This document shows, in pieces, positions 24,772-33,704 of a stretch of 64,000 nucleotides of DNA (position 1 is the first letter of the stretch; every line of letters begins with the position of its first letter). Made by a program: the position numbers and the translations under genes. Source of the stretch: RGIG1681 sp045657465. Lineage in GTDB: Bacteria; Bacillota; Clostridia; Christensenellales; UBA1242. Where the stretch lies: assembly GCA_045657465.1 (NCBI GenBank), contig JAZOTD010000014.1, positions 62,001-126,000 on the forward strand, read 5' to 3'. Under the pieces are notes generated by a model. The model saw nothing but the letters and a program-made list of their open reading frames with translations. It did no database searches and was not told the DNA's origin.

Positions 24772-25521
24772 TTAATCATCAATTTCAAGACACAACGGTG
24801 CATGGTCACTACCCATAACATCAGTTAAAATTGTTGAATTTTTAAGCTTTGACTTCAATCCTTCAGAAATCAAGAAATAGTCAAGCCTCCAACCAATATT
24901 TTTTTGTCTTGCTTGAAAGCGATAGCTCCACCAAGAATATTCAATTTTGTTTGGGTAAAGATATCTAAAAGTATCAATAAATCCAGCATCTAAAAGCTCG
25001 CCAAACATAGTGCGTTCTTCAATTGAAAACCCAGGATTTCTTTCATTTGCTTTTGGGTTTTTTATATCAATCGCTTTAAAAGCGACATTTAAATCACCAC
25101 AATAAATCACCTGTTTAAATTTTGTCAATTTTGTTAAATATTTTCGAACATCTTTTTCAAAAACTGACCTATAATCTAGTCGTTTTAGTTCAGGCTGTGA
25201 ATTTGGAACATAGGCATTTACAAAATAAAAATCATCAAATTCAAGAGTAATCACCCTGCCCTCATCATTATATTTTTCATCAATTCCAAAAACAATATTT
25301 TTAGGTTCATTTTTTGAATAAATCAAAGTGCCGGCATAACCTTTCTTTTCTGCTGAATTTAAATACACATGATAGCCTTCAATTTCTAGATTCATTTGCC
25401 CTTCTTGAAGTTTTGTTTCTTGAACGGCAACAATGTCTGCATTTTGATTTTTTACAAATTCAAAAAAACCTTTTTCGGCACATGCCCTAAGTCCATTTAC
25501 ATTCCAACTAATAAATTTCAT
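24772..25521 (-). CDS. xth: exodeoxyribonuclease III / AP endonuclease
   Basis: The 249-residue enzyme cuts DNA at abasic sites and has 3'-5' exonuclease activity, the step after a glycosylase such as Ung. MKFISWNVNGLRA, ADIVAVQETKLQEGQ, ANAYVPNSQ-like VNAYVPNSQ, GDLNVAF and the final GSDHAPLCLEI give the full set of endonuclease/exonuclease/phosphatase motifs with catalytic H and D at the end. Length is typical. AAAGGAAGAAATT precedes the ATG. It stands alone between the Fic-like gene and the divergent glycogen operon. Confidence 0.96.
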   Translation of the reverse strand: MKFISWNVNGLRACAEKGFFEFVKNQNADIVAVQETKLQEGQMNLEIEGYHVYLNSAEKKGYAGTLIYSKNEPKNIVFGIDEKYNDEGRVITLEFDDFYFVNAYVPNSQPELKRLDYRSVFEKDVRKYLTKLTKFKQVIYCGDLNVAFKAIDIKNPKANERNPGFSIEERTMFGELLDAGFIDTFRYLYPNKIEYSWWSYRFQARQKNIGWRLDYFLISEGLKSKLKNSTILTDVMGSDHAPLCLEIDD

Positions 25522-25685
25522 AATTTCTTCCTTTGTTTTAAATTTTAGACTGTTTTTATATGGTTAAATTATATCAAAATTTTTAATAAAAACACATCAA
25601 ATTTAGTTGCAATTTTTATAATTTGACATATTCTACAAAAATAGTGTTTTTTGCCCATATTTCAAGGAGTTAGAGTCACTGCTAT

Positions 25686-25714
25686 TTGACAAACACAACA
25701 TTGTTTGATATAAT
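25686..25714 (+). promoter_or_regulatory. promoter of the glgBA operon
   Basis: Full-consensus TTGACA (25686-25691) and TATAAT (25709-25714) with a 17-bp spacer, about 33 bp before glgB. The upstream 160 bp (25522-25685) hold no gene that I can support. Confidence 0.88.
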
Positions 25715-25753
25715 TTTCTTGTTTATAATTAAAGGAGATTTTTATCAACCACT

Positions 25754-27646
25754 ATGAACGCAGAACAAAGAGGCCAACTAATTCGTGAAGGCAAAGACTT
25801 TAAAGTTTATGAATATCTTGGTTCACACCTTGCAACCAAAAACGGAAAACAAGGTGCTTATTTTAGAGTCTACGCTCCAAACGCAAAAGAAATTTTTGTT
25901 GTTGGTGATTTTAACAACTGGGACAAACAATCTCACCCACTCAAAAGAATTAAAAACACAAACGTTTGGGAGGTTTTTGTTGAAAAAGCAAAAAACTTAC
26001 AAAAATATAAATATATCATCATTGACAAATATGACAAAGAACATGTAAAAACCGACCCTTATGCTTTTTATGCTCAAAACATGTCTCATGACAACGATTT
26101 TGCTGCATACATCTATGACTACGATGATTATAAATGGAAAGACAAAGCTTATTTTGAAAAGCTCAAAGGCAAAAACCATCTCGACTCACCTATGAATATT
26201 TATGAAGTTTGTCTTCTTACTTGGAAAAAACATGCTGACGGAAGTTTTTATACTTTCCGTGAATACGCTTCAAGTTTGGTTTCATATTGCAAAAAAATGG
26301 GTTACACCCACATCGAACTTTTGCCTTTGTCTGAATTCCCTTTCGATATTTCTTGGGGATATCAAGTTACTGGCTACTACGCAATTTCAAGCAGATTTGG
26401 AAAGCCTAAAGATTTGATGTATTTTGTTGACAAATGTCACGAGGCTGGCATCGGCGTAATTTTAGATTGGGTTCCAGGACATTTCGAAATTGACGATTGG
26501 GGTCTCAAAGACTTCGACGGAACTCCACTTTATGAAAGCCCAAGATGGGACAGACAAAACCAACTTGTTTGGGGCACTCGTATTTTTGACTATGAAGACC
26601 CATATGTTACTCAATTTTTGATTGCAAGTGCACTCTATTACATGAGAAACTTCCATTTTGACGGAATTAGAGTTGATGCCGTTGTATCAATTCTATATCT
26701 CGATTTTTGCAAAAATCCAGACGAATGGATTCCTAACGTTAACGGAAACAACATCAACTATGCCGGCGTTGAATTTTTGAAACAACTTAACAATTCAGTG
26801 TTTGGCGAATTCCCTGACGCATTAATGATTGCCGAAGAAGTTTCTTCATGGCCAATGACAACCAGACCAACAACAAGTGGCGGTTTAGGATTTAACTTTA
26901 AATGGAATGTTGGTTGGATTAATGATATTTGGGAATATACTTCAATGGACCCATATTTTAGAAAATTCCATCATGATATTTTAACACACACAATCGATTA
27001 TTGTTTTGATGAAAACTTTATTTTGCCTGTTGACCACGACGAAGTTGGAAACGGCAGACATTCATTGTTTAACAAAATGAATGGCGATTTCAACACAAAA
27101 ATGGATATGTGTCGTGCATTCTTTGCCTATATGTATATGCACCCAGGCAAAAAACTCACTTTTATGGGTAGTGAATTTGGACAGATTCAAGAATGGCATT
27201 ATGAAAAACCATTAAGTTTTATGCTTTTAAAATCTGCAAAAAATAAAGGCTTGCAACGCTTTGTTGCAGCACTGAATAAACTATATTTGCAATGCCCTGA
27301 AATGTGGGAACGTGATTTTGACCCAACCGCTTTTGAATGGCTCGTTAAAAACGACAGTTCAAATTGCGTTGCTGTGTTTAAGCGTTATGCTAAAGACGGA
27401 AATTATTTGATTTGTGTTTGCAATTTTTCACCATACAGACAACCTGACTACGTTTTGGGCGTTGATGAATCTGGAGAATATGAAGAAATCTTCTCTTCAG
27501 ATGACGAACTTTTCGGTGGAACTGGCGAACACAACGAAGATATTCATTCCGTAATCATGAATAAAAACGGAAAAACAAACGCAATTAGACTTTGCCTTCC
27601 AGCAAACACCACATTAATTTTACGAAAAGTTAATAAAAATAAATAA
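25754..27646 (+). CDS. glgB: 1,4-alpha-glucan branching enzyme
   Basis: The 630-residue enzyme adds alpha-1,6 branches to glycogen. An N-terminal CBM48-like domain (about 30-120, with VFVVGDFNNWD-type strand) precedes the GH13 barrel: VTGYYAISSRFG, DGIRVDAV with nucleophile D near 305, AEEVSS with acid/base E near 362, and VDHDEVGNG near 427. The C-terminal beta domain ends at LILRKVNKNK. It is co-transcribed with glgA ten bases downstream. Odd: the AAAGGAG ribosome site ends 16 bases before the only fitting start codon, ATG at 25754. Confidence 0.95.
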   Translation: MNAEQRGQLIREGKDFKVYEYLGSHLATKNGKQGAYFRVYAPNAKEIFVVGDFNNWDKQSHPLKRIKNTNVWEVFVEKAKNLQKYKYIIIDKYDKEHVKTDPYAFYAQNMSHDNDFAAYIYDYDDYKWKDKAYFEKLKGKNHLDSPMNIYEVCLLTWKKHADGSFYTFREYASSLVSYCKKMGYTHIELLPLSEFPFDISWGYQVTGYYAISSRFGKPKDLMYFVDKCHEAGIGVILDWVPGHFEIDDWGLKDFDGTPLYESPRWDRQNQLVWGTRIFDYEDPYVTQFLIASALYYMRNFHFDGIRVDAVVSILYLDFCKNPDEWIPNVNGNNINYAGVEFLKQLNNSVFGEFPDALMIAEEVSSWPMTTRPTTSGGLGFNFKWNVGWINDIWEYTSMDPYFRKFHHDILTHTIDYCFDENFILPVDHDEVGNGRHSLFNKMNGDFNTKMDMCRAFFAYMYMHPGKKLTFMGSEFGQIQEWHYEKPLSFMLLKSAKNKGLQRFVAALNKLYLQCPEMWERDFDPTAFEWLVKNDSSNCVAVFKRYAKDGNYLICVCNFSPYRQPDYVLGVDESGEYEEIFSSDDELFGGTGEHNEDIHSVIMNKNGKTNAIRLCLPANTTLILRKVNKNK

Positions 27647-27655
27647 TGAGGACTT

Positions 27656-29095
27656 ATGACCGAAAACGAAAACAAGAAATTAAATATTCTTTTTGCAACT
27701 GGCGAATGTTTGCCATTTTGCGCAAATGGTGGAGTTGCAGACATGTGTTTTGCCCTACCAAAATACTTAAATAAATACGACAATCTTGATGTTAGAGTGG
27801 TTCTTCCACTATATTCAAAAATTCCTGATGAATACAAATCAAAATTTAAACTCGTTGGTGAACGTAATGTTGAGCTCAATTGGAGAAATGAATACTGCGG
27901 AATTTATGAATATGAACTTAACAATATCACCTATTACTTCATAGACAACAAACGTTATTTTGAACGTGACAATTTGTTTGGATATGAAGACGACATTGAA
28001 AGATTCAGTTTCTTCAGCAAAGCCGTACTTGATATGCTTCCAATTATTAGTTTTTATCCAGATATTATTCACACAAACGACTGGCAATCAGGTATGGTGT
28101 GCACATTCTTGAAGATTCTTGAATGGCAAAACCCACACTATGAACACATCAAAACATTGCACTGCATTCACAACTTAACCTATCAAGGAATCACTGATTT
28201 TAATGCAGTGAGAGATATTTGGGGCGTTGACGACAAATTTACTTACCTTTTTGACTTCTTCGGCAATGCAAACATAATGAAAGCAGCACTTCTTTGTGCA
28301 GACCAAGTTGTTACTGTTAGTGACACTTACAAAGACGAAATCATGAACACTGATAAAGGTAATGGCTTGCAAAGTGTAATCTCTTCAATCGATCACAAGC
28401 TTTACAGCGTAATCAATGGCATCGACTATGAATATTACAACCCATCAACCGACCCAACAATTTATCAAACTTTTGATGAAAATTCATTGGAACTTAGAAA
28501 AGTTAACAAGGTAAAATTGCAAGAAGAACTTGGTCTTGAAGTAAACGAAGACATTCCATTGTTCTGCTATATTGGTTATATGGCTCACCATAAAGGTCTT
28601 GATCTTTTAACTCAAATCATTGATGAATTTATCGACACAAAAATTCAATTTGTTGCAATCGGGGGCGGTGTTCCTGAATATGAAGAATTTATGCGTGGCG
28701 TAAATGAAAGACATCAAGGCAGAGCGCATGTTTCATTTGGATATAACAGACATATCGCAAAAAAGATGTATGCTGGTGCAGACTTCTTGCTCAATATTGC
28801 AAGTGTTGAACCTTGTGGTTTATGTCCACTTATTGCAAACAAATATGGAACACTTCCAGTAGTCTATTCAACTGGCGGAATCAAAGACAACGTGTCAGAC
28901 TTCAAATATCCAAATGGAAACGGTTATGTGTTTAATGACTATGACGTAACCTCACTTAGAGATTTACTCGACCGCTGCATTCGAAATTTTGAAAATAAAG
29001 AAAAAATGAACAGCTATATTTTGAGTGGAATGAAACAAGATTTCGACATTGCAACATGTGCTGAAAAATATCATGAAATTTATCAAGAAATGTAA
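27656..29095 (+). CDS. glgA: glycogen/starch synthase
   Basis: The 479-residue GT5 enzyme elongates glycogen from ADP-glucose (or UDP-glucose). ATGECLPFCANGGVADM at the N-terminus matches the sugar-nucleotide loop, DIIHTNDWQSGMV the acceptor-side motif, VINGIDYEYYNP the middle domain, and EPCGLCPLIANKYGTLPVV the C-terminal nucleotide site. In the usual K-T-G-G-L the Lys position is Ala (C-A-N-G-G-V). The gene begins ten bases after glgB with GAGGA before its ATG. glgC and glgP are not in this window. Confidence 0.93.
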   Translation: MTENENKKLNILFATGECLPFCANGGVADMCFALPKYLNKYDNLDVRVVLPLYSKIPDEYKSKFKLVGERNVELNWRNEYCGIYEYELNNITYYFIDNKRYFERDNLFGYEDDIERFSFFSKAVLDMLPIISFYPDIIHTNDWQSGMVCTFLKILEWQNPHYEHIKTLHCIHNLTYQGITDFNAVRDIWGVDDKFTYLFDFFGNANIMKAALLCADQVVTVSDTYKDEIMNTDKGNGLQSVISSIDHKLYSVINGIDYEYYNPSTDPTIYQTFDENSLELRKVNKVKLQEELGLEVNEDIPLFCYIGYMAHHKGLDLLTQIIDEFIDTKIQFVAIGGGVPEYEEFMRGVNERHQGRAHVSFGYNRHIAKKMYAGADFLLNIASVEPCGLCPLIANKYGTLPVVYSTGGIKDNVSDFKYPNGNGYVFNDYDVTSLRDLLDRCIRNFENKEKMNSYILSGMKQDFDIATCAEKYHEIYQEM

Positions 29096-29149
29096 AAAAT
29101 CAGCTTAATTTTTAATAAAAATACAATTTAAAATTATCTATTTGCAAAA

Positions 29150-29176
29150 TTAAAGACAGGTTTAAACCTGTCTTTT
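29150..29176. terminator. terminator at the end of glgBA
   Basis: AAAGACAGG-TTTAAA-CCTGTCTTT is a perfect palindrome followed by a T run on the plus strand, between convergent genes. Confidence 0.85.
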
Positions 29177-29205
29177 TCATTATGTTTTTATTAAAATTTT
29201 ACATT

Positions 29206-29922
29206 TTAGCACTTTTCATCTAAATTTATGACCCTGACTGGAATTTTTGACCAGTTATATGTCAAAATCTGTTGCTCATCACCATTAACATAAAGCGCTT
29301 GATTGTTTGCTAGCTTGATATAGGTGTCTTTATGAAATCTTTTTTTATCAACCAAATATGCTGGATAACATTCCCTGTCAAGAGTTCTAAACACTTCACC
29401 ATCAAACATTTCCCTTTCAAATCTCCAAGCCATGCGATATTTTGAGCAATGCACCAAGATTTTTTTATTTACCCAACCATAACCCAAAAGTGCATTTTCA
29501 TCATTAAACTCTTGCTTTAAATCAACATCATAAGGCTCAGCATCTAAACAATATTCTGTTTCAGTTCCAGCTAAAATTGCACCTGCACTATTGCCAATAT
29601 ATAATGCACCGTTTTCTGCAAGTTTTTTAAGCTTTTCAAACTGACCATACTTTTTTAAATAATGAATCAATTTTGTCGTGTTTCCACCACGCACAAAAAT
29701 TATATCTATTTTATTTTTAAAATCATAGCCTTCATCTAAAACTGTCAAACGCATGCCCATGTTTGCAAATTTTTCATATGCTCCACTTTGAGTATCATCT
29801 TCAGAGTCATCTTCTTTTGCATATCCAACAAACAACACGGAAAGCCCTTTTGTGTCTTTAAAAAACCTTTTAATCCATCTGTAACCCACACCCGAAAAAT
29901 CTGAACACAACAACAATTTCAT
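29206..29922 (-). CDS. peptidase E-like (S51) family protein
   Basis: The 238-residue protein has the S51 fold: IIFVRGGNTTKLIHYLKK with the GGN strand, then ALYIGNSAGAILAG with the nucleophilic Ser of G-N-S-A-G-A, and a late V-H-C-S-K segment. Members are aspartyl dipeptidases or cyanophycinase-like hydrolases. The start at 29922 is preceded by GGAG with a six-base gap; a TTG 12 bases upstream is less likely. It is a single gene; the substrate is not predicted. Confidence 0.82.
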   Translation of the reverse strand: MKLLLCSDFSGVGYRWIKRFFKDTKGLSVLFVGYAKEDDSEDDTQSGAYEKFANMGMRLTVLDEGYDFKNKIDIIFVRGGNTTKLIHYLKKYGQFEKLKKLAENGALYIGNSAGAILAGTETEYCLDAEPYDVDLKQEFNDENALLGYGWVNKKILVHCSKYRMAWRFEREMFDGEVFRTLDRECYPAYLVDKKRFHKDTYIKLANNQALYVNGDEQQILTYNWSKIPVRVINLDEKC

Positions 29923-30009
29923 ATTAATCTCCAATCAATATAATATTAAATTTATTATAACATATAGTTTTTAAAAGTGTATTCATTTAAATCTAATTTT
30001 AATGCAAAT

Positions 30010-30043
30010 AAAAAAGAAATGATTTTTTCAATCATTTCTTTTT
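30010..30043 (-). terminator. terminator of the pflB-pflA operon
   Basis: AAAGAAATGATT and AATCATTTCTTT form a stem with a T5C loop, followed by a T run on the minus strand, directly after pflA. Confidence 0.85.
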
Positions 30044-30044
30044 G

Positions 30045-30746
30045 TTATTTTTTCAATAATTTTTCAAGATTTTTGCATCGCTCTTTATCCATGTCTGGAG
30101 TGTCTTTTAATCTATATGGAATATTTAGTTCTTCATATTTAGATTTTGCCATTGAGTGATATGGCAACAATTCAACTCTTTCAACATTAGGAATTGTTTC
30201 TGCAAACTCTCTTAATTTTATTGCATGTGCTTCATCGTCATTTATGTTTGGAACAATAACTTGTCTAAGCCAGAGTTTTTTGTTCTTGTTAACACATTTG
30301 TTTAAAAATTCTTTAAACTTGTCTTGCTTTAAACCAGTAATTGATTCATATTCAACTTCATCAACTGCCTTAACGTCTAAAATCACAAGGTCAACAAGGT
30401 CTAAAATTTCATCATAATCATCAGCCACACCAGCTGTGTCAATTGCCACATGAATGTTGTTTTGCTTTAAAAGTTTTGTTGTCTCAAGCACAAATTCACT
30501 CTGCAAAAGTGGTTCGCCACCACTAAATGTAACACCACCAGTTTCGCCATAATATGAAGCGTATTTGTTGTATTGTTTTAACACATCTTCACTAGAAAGT
30601 TCCCTGGTGAACGAGTCCATATTCCAAGTTTCAGGATTGTGACAATAAACACATCTAAGCCTACAACCAGCCATAAACAGAACTAGTCGCATTCCTGGAC
30701 CATCAACTAACCCCATGGTTTCTAAATCAGTAATTTTTCCGTTCAT
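30045..30746 (-). CDS. pflA: pyruvate formate-lyase activating enzyme (radical SAM)
   Basis: The 233-residue radical SAM enzyme makes the glycyl radical on PflB. The cluster motif is C-R-L-R-C-V-Y-C near residues 29-36, followed by GGVTFSGGEPLLQ near 69-81. Length and start are normal. It begins two bases after the pflB stop codon, with no clear ribosome site of its own, so translation probably depends on coupling to pflB. A strong terminator ends the operon. Confidence 0.95.
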   Translation of the reverse strand: MNGKITDLETMGLVDGPGMRLVLFMAGCRLRCVYCHNPETWNMDSFTRELSSEDVLKQYNKYASYYGETGGVTFSGGEPLLQSEFVLETTKLLKQNNIHVAIDTAGVADDYDEILDLVDLVILDVKAVDEVEYESITGLKQDKFKEFLNKCVNKNKKLWLRQVIVPNINDDEAHAIKLREFAETIPNVERVELLPYHSMAKSKYEELNIPYRLKDTPDMDKERCKNLEKLLKK

Positions 30747-30748
30747 AA

Positions 30749-33001
30749 TTATTTAATCTTCTCATGGAATGTTCTTGCAATAACTTCTTCTTGGTGAGCT
30801 CTGTCAAGTTTGTTGAAGTTTACAGCATAACCAGATACACGAATTGTAAGGTTTGGATATTTCCAAGGATTATTCATTGCATCAATAAGCAAATCTCTGT
30901 TAAACACGTTTACGTTGATATGTTGAGCACCTTGTGCAAAATATCCATCAATGATTGAAACCAAGTTGTTGATTTGTTCTTCTTCGTTGTTTCCAAGAGC
31001 TGTTGGAACAATTGAGAATGTGTTTGAAATACCGTCTTGACAGCAGTTCATATAAGGGATTTTTGCAACAGAGTTTAATGATGCAAGTGCACCACTGTTA
31101 TCTCTTCCGTGCATTGGGTTTGCACCAGGAGCAAATGCTTCACCAGATTTTCTTCCATCTGGAGTGCTACCTGTCTTTTGACCATACATAACGTTTGATG
31201 TGATAGTTAAAAGTGAAAGTGTTGGTTTTGCATTTCTGTAAAGTTTGTGAGAATCAATTGCGTTGAAGAATTCTTGAACGAGTTCAACTGCAAGTGTGTC
31301 AACTCTGTCATCATCATTACCAAATTTTGGGAATTCGCCTTCAACATCAAAGTCAACAGCGATGCCTTGTTCGTTTCTAATTGGTTTCACTTTTGCATAT
31401 TTAATTGCAGAAAGTGAGTCAACTGCAGATGAGAAACCTGCAACACCGAAAGCCATAAGTCTTTCAACTTTTGTGTCATGAAGTGCCATTTGACTTGCTT
31501 CATAAGCATATTTGTCATGCATGAAGTGAATGATGTTGTTTGCATCAACATAGATTTTAGCAATTTTCTTAATCATTTCACTATAATCTTTTCTTACTTT
31601 TTCATATGTCAAGATTTCTTCATTATTCTTTTCGATTCCGTCAACTACTGGTTTGAATGTTTTTTCATCAACACCACCATTGATTGCATACAAAAGTGAT
31701 TTTGCAAGGTTGCAACGAGCACCAAAGAATTGCATTTGTTTGCCTTGTTTCATTGATGAAACGCAACATGCAATTGCATAGTCATAACCATAGCTTGGGC
31801 GCATTGTGTCATCACCTTCATATTGAATTGAGTCGGTTTTGATTGAAATTTTTGCACAATATTTTTTGAAGTTGATTGGAAGTCCTTTTGACCAAAGAAC
31901 TGTAAGGTTTGGTTCTGCACTAGAATTTAAGTTAATCAATGTGTGCAAGAATCTAAATGAGTTCTTTGTAACAAGTGATTTAGATTCATTAATCATACCT
32001 GCAACACTTTCAGTAACCCATGTTGGATCTCCAGCAAAAAGTTCATCATAGTCTGGTGTTCTAAGGTGACGAATCAAACGAAGCTTAATAACGTATTGGT
32101 CAACAAGCTCTTGAGCTTCAGCTTCAGTGAGTGTGCCTTCTTCAAGGTCTCTGTTGATATAGATATCAAAGAATGTTGCATTTCTTCCCATAGAAGTTGC
32201 TGCACCATTGTTTTCTTTTGCACCTGCAAGGTATCCAAAATAGGTCCATTGCAAAGCTTCTCTTGCATTTTGAGCTGGTTTTGAAATGTCGAAACCATAA
32301 GAAGCTGCCATTTCTTTAATGGCTTCTAATGCTCTAATTTGTTCATTAACTTCTTCACGAAGTCTAATATCTTCTTCAATGAAATCTTCATTGAGATATT
32401 CTTGCAACAAATCTTTTTTCTTAAATTCAATTAAGCTATCAATACCATATAGCGCAATTCTTCTATAGTCACCGATAATACGTCCTCTGCCATAACCATC
32501 AGGAAGACCTGTTAAAAGACCATTGCTTCTAGCCTTTCTAATAGATGGTGTGTAAGCATCAAAAACACCGTCATTGTGTGTTTTTCTATATGTTGTGAAG
32601 TGTTTCAACACTTCAGGGTTGAGACTGTATCCATGTGATTCAAGTGCTTTAAGCGCAACTTTTGCTCCACCATACATATTCACAATTCTTTTGAGTGGTG
32701 CATCTGTTTGAAGACCAACAATAACCTCATTTTCTTTGTCAATATAACCAGGTGCAAAAGCAGTGATTCCACTTAAAATATTTGTTTCAACATCTAAGCA
32801 ACCACCATTTTTGTTTTCTTCTTCAAGCAATTTTTCACATCTTGCCCAAACAGCTTTTGTTTTTGCTGTTGGTTCAGCCAAAAATGAATCATCACCCTTA
32901 TATTCAGTAAAGTTTCTTACGATAAATTGAGCAATATCAATTTCTTCTTTCCAAGAATCACCATGAAAGCCTCTCCAAGCCTGTTCATTAATATTTTCCA
33001 T
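30749..33001 (-). CDS. pflB: formate acetyltransferase (pyruvate formate-lyase)
   Basis: The 750-residue glycyl-radical enzyme splits pyruvate and CoA into acetyl-CoA and formate under anaerobic conditions. The adjacent catalytic cysteines lie in AIACCVSSMKQG near residue 413, and the radical glycine in IRVSGYAVNF near 722. Length is normal. The start is the ATG at 33001 because GAGGAG lies eight bases upstream; the in-frame ATG at 33016 is part of the leader. Together with PFOR this gives the cell two routes from pyruvate to acetyl-CoA. Promoter and an inverted repeat lie upstream. Confidence 0.97.
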   Translation of the reverse strand: MENINEQAWRGFHGDSWKEEIDIAQFIVRNFTEYKGDDSFLAEPTAKTKAVWARCEKLLEEENKNGGCLDVETNILSGITAFAPGYIDKENEVIVGLQTDAPLKRIVNMYGGAKVALKALESHGYSLNPEVLKHFTTYRKTHNDGVFDAYTPSIRKARSNGLLTGLPDGYGRGRIIGDYRRIALYGIDSLIEFKKKDLLQEYLNEDFIEEDIRLREEVNEQIRALEAIKEMAASYGFDISKPAQNAREALQWTYFGYLAGAKENNGAATSMGRNATFFDIYINRDLEEGTLTEAEAQELVDQYVIKLRLIRHLRTPDYDELFAGDPTWVTESVAGMINESKSLVTKNSFRFLHTLINLNSSAEPNLTVLWSKGLPINFKKYCAKISIKTDSIQYEGDDTMRPSYGYDYAIACCVSSMKQGKQMQFFGARCNLAKSLLYAINGGVDEKTFKPVVDGIEKNNEEILTYEKVRKDYSEMIKKIAKIYVDANNIIHFMHDKYAYEASQMALHDTKVERLMAFGVAGFSSAVDSLSAIKYAKVKPIRNEQGIAVDFDVEGEFPKFGNDDDRVDTLAVELVQEFFNAIDSHKLYRNAKPTLSLLTITSNVMYGQKTGSTPDGRKSGEAFAPGANPMHGRDNSGALASLNSVAKIPYMNCCQDGISNTFSIVPTALGNNEEEQINNLVSIIDGYFAQGAQHINVNVFNRDLLIDAMNNPWKYPNLTIRVSGYAVNFNKLDRAHQEEVIARTFHEKIK

Positions 33002-33028
33002 AATTATTCTCCTCATAATTCACATTTT

Positions 33029-33061
33029 TTTATGTCCATCATATGATATTTTTCACATAAA
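33029..33061. promoter_or_regulatory. nested inverted repeats in the pflB leader
   Basis: TTTATGT and ACATAAA form a perfect 7-bp outer repeat, and ATCATATGAT is a 10-bp palindrome inside it. The element lies about 20-55 bases after the predicted transcription start and before the ribosome site, so it could be a DNA operator or an RNA hairpin. No regulator is assigned. Confidence 0.45.
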
Positions 33062-33086
33062 AATACCATTATGAATACAGTTCTAA

Positions 33087-33115
33087 ATTATAGCAAAGTT
33101 AGAATAAAAAGACAA
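33087..33115 (-). promoter_or_regulatory. pflB promoter
   Basis: TTGTCT (33110-33115) and TATAAT (33087-33092) on the minus strand with a 17-bp spacer. Confidence 0.78.
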
Positions 33116-33146
33116 CCCATTTTTGTTAAATTGTAAAATTTAAACA

Positions 33147-33176
33147 AAAAAAGTTAACAACAGGTTGTTGCTAACT
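33147..33176 (-). terminator. terminator after the Gre factor gene
   Basis: AGTTAACAACA and TGTTGCTAACT pair with one small defect around GGT, and the minus strand then has a T run. Confidence 0.65.
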
Positions 33177-33190
33177 TCATAAACTTTTTA

Positions 33191-33694
33191 TTAATAGCCA
33201 TTTAACGGAATCGATTCATCGTCAGCACCTTTCGTTATCGACTTGATTACAACATAATAATCATAATCTTTGCTAACCTTCACATAGACCCTGTCTCCCA
33301 CCTTTTTGCCAAGCACAGCTTTTCCAAATGGAGACTCTCTGCTAATAATTCCATTTGCTAGGTCAAGCCTTGTAGTCGTTGAAACCATCAGTGTTTCTGT
33401 GTCGCCCGTATCTTCATAGAAAACTTCTATCTTGTCAAACAACCCAACTTCATCAGGAGCTGACTCTGCAGATATAATTTTTGCAGTTCGAATCATTCTT
33501 TGCAAGTGTCTTATTCTGCTTTCATTTCTGCAAAACGCACGTCTAGCACTTCGATATTCAGCATTTTCTGACAAATCTCCAAGAGACCTTGCCTCTTTAA
33601 CATCATCTGAAAGTTTTGGCCTAAGCTCATTTGCTCGATAACTGATTTCATCTTTCATCTTTTTTATATCAACAGCAGTAAGTTCATTATACAT
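33191..33694 (-). CDS. greA: GreA/GreB-family transcription elongation factor
   Basis: The 167-residue protein has the Gre two-domain form: an N-terminal coiled coil (1-80) with the tip motif LGDLSENAEYRSARRA, whose acidic residues reach into RNA polymerase to trigger RNA cleavage, and a C-terminal FKBP-like domain with SPFGKAVLGKKVGDRVYV. It helps stalled polymerase restart. A paralog such as a Gre-like inhibitor cannot be excluded, but the D and E of the tip are kept. It starts ten bases after the large surface-protein gene and may be co-transcribed with it. Confidence 0.85.
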   Translation of the reverse strand: MYNELTAVDIKKMKDEISYRANELRPKLSDDVKEARSLGDLSENAEYRSARRAFCRNESRIRHLQRMIRTAKIISAESAPDEVGLFDKIEVFYEDTGDTETLMVSTTTRLDLANGIISRESPFGKAVLGKKVGDRVYVKVSKDYDYYVVIKSITKGADDESIPLNGY

Positions 33695-33704
33695 ATTTCA
33701 CCAC

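Noticed and set aside
33029..33061. Rex or FNR operator before pflB
   Set aside because: The match to TTGTGAA-N4-TTCACAA or TTGAT-N4-ATCAA is only partial; the repeat is reported without a named regulator.
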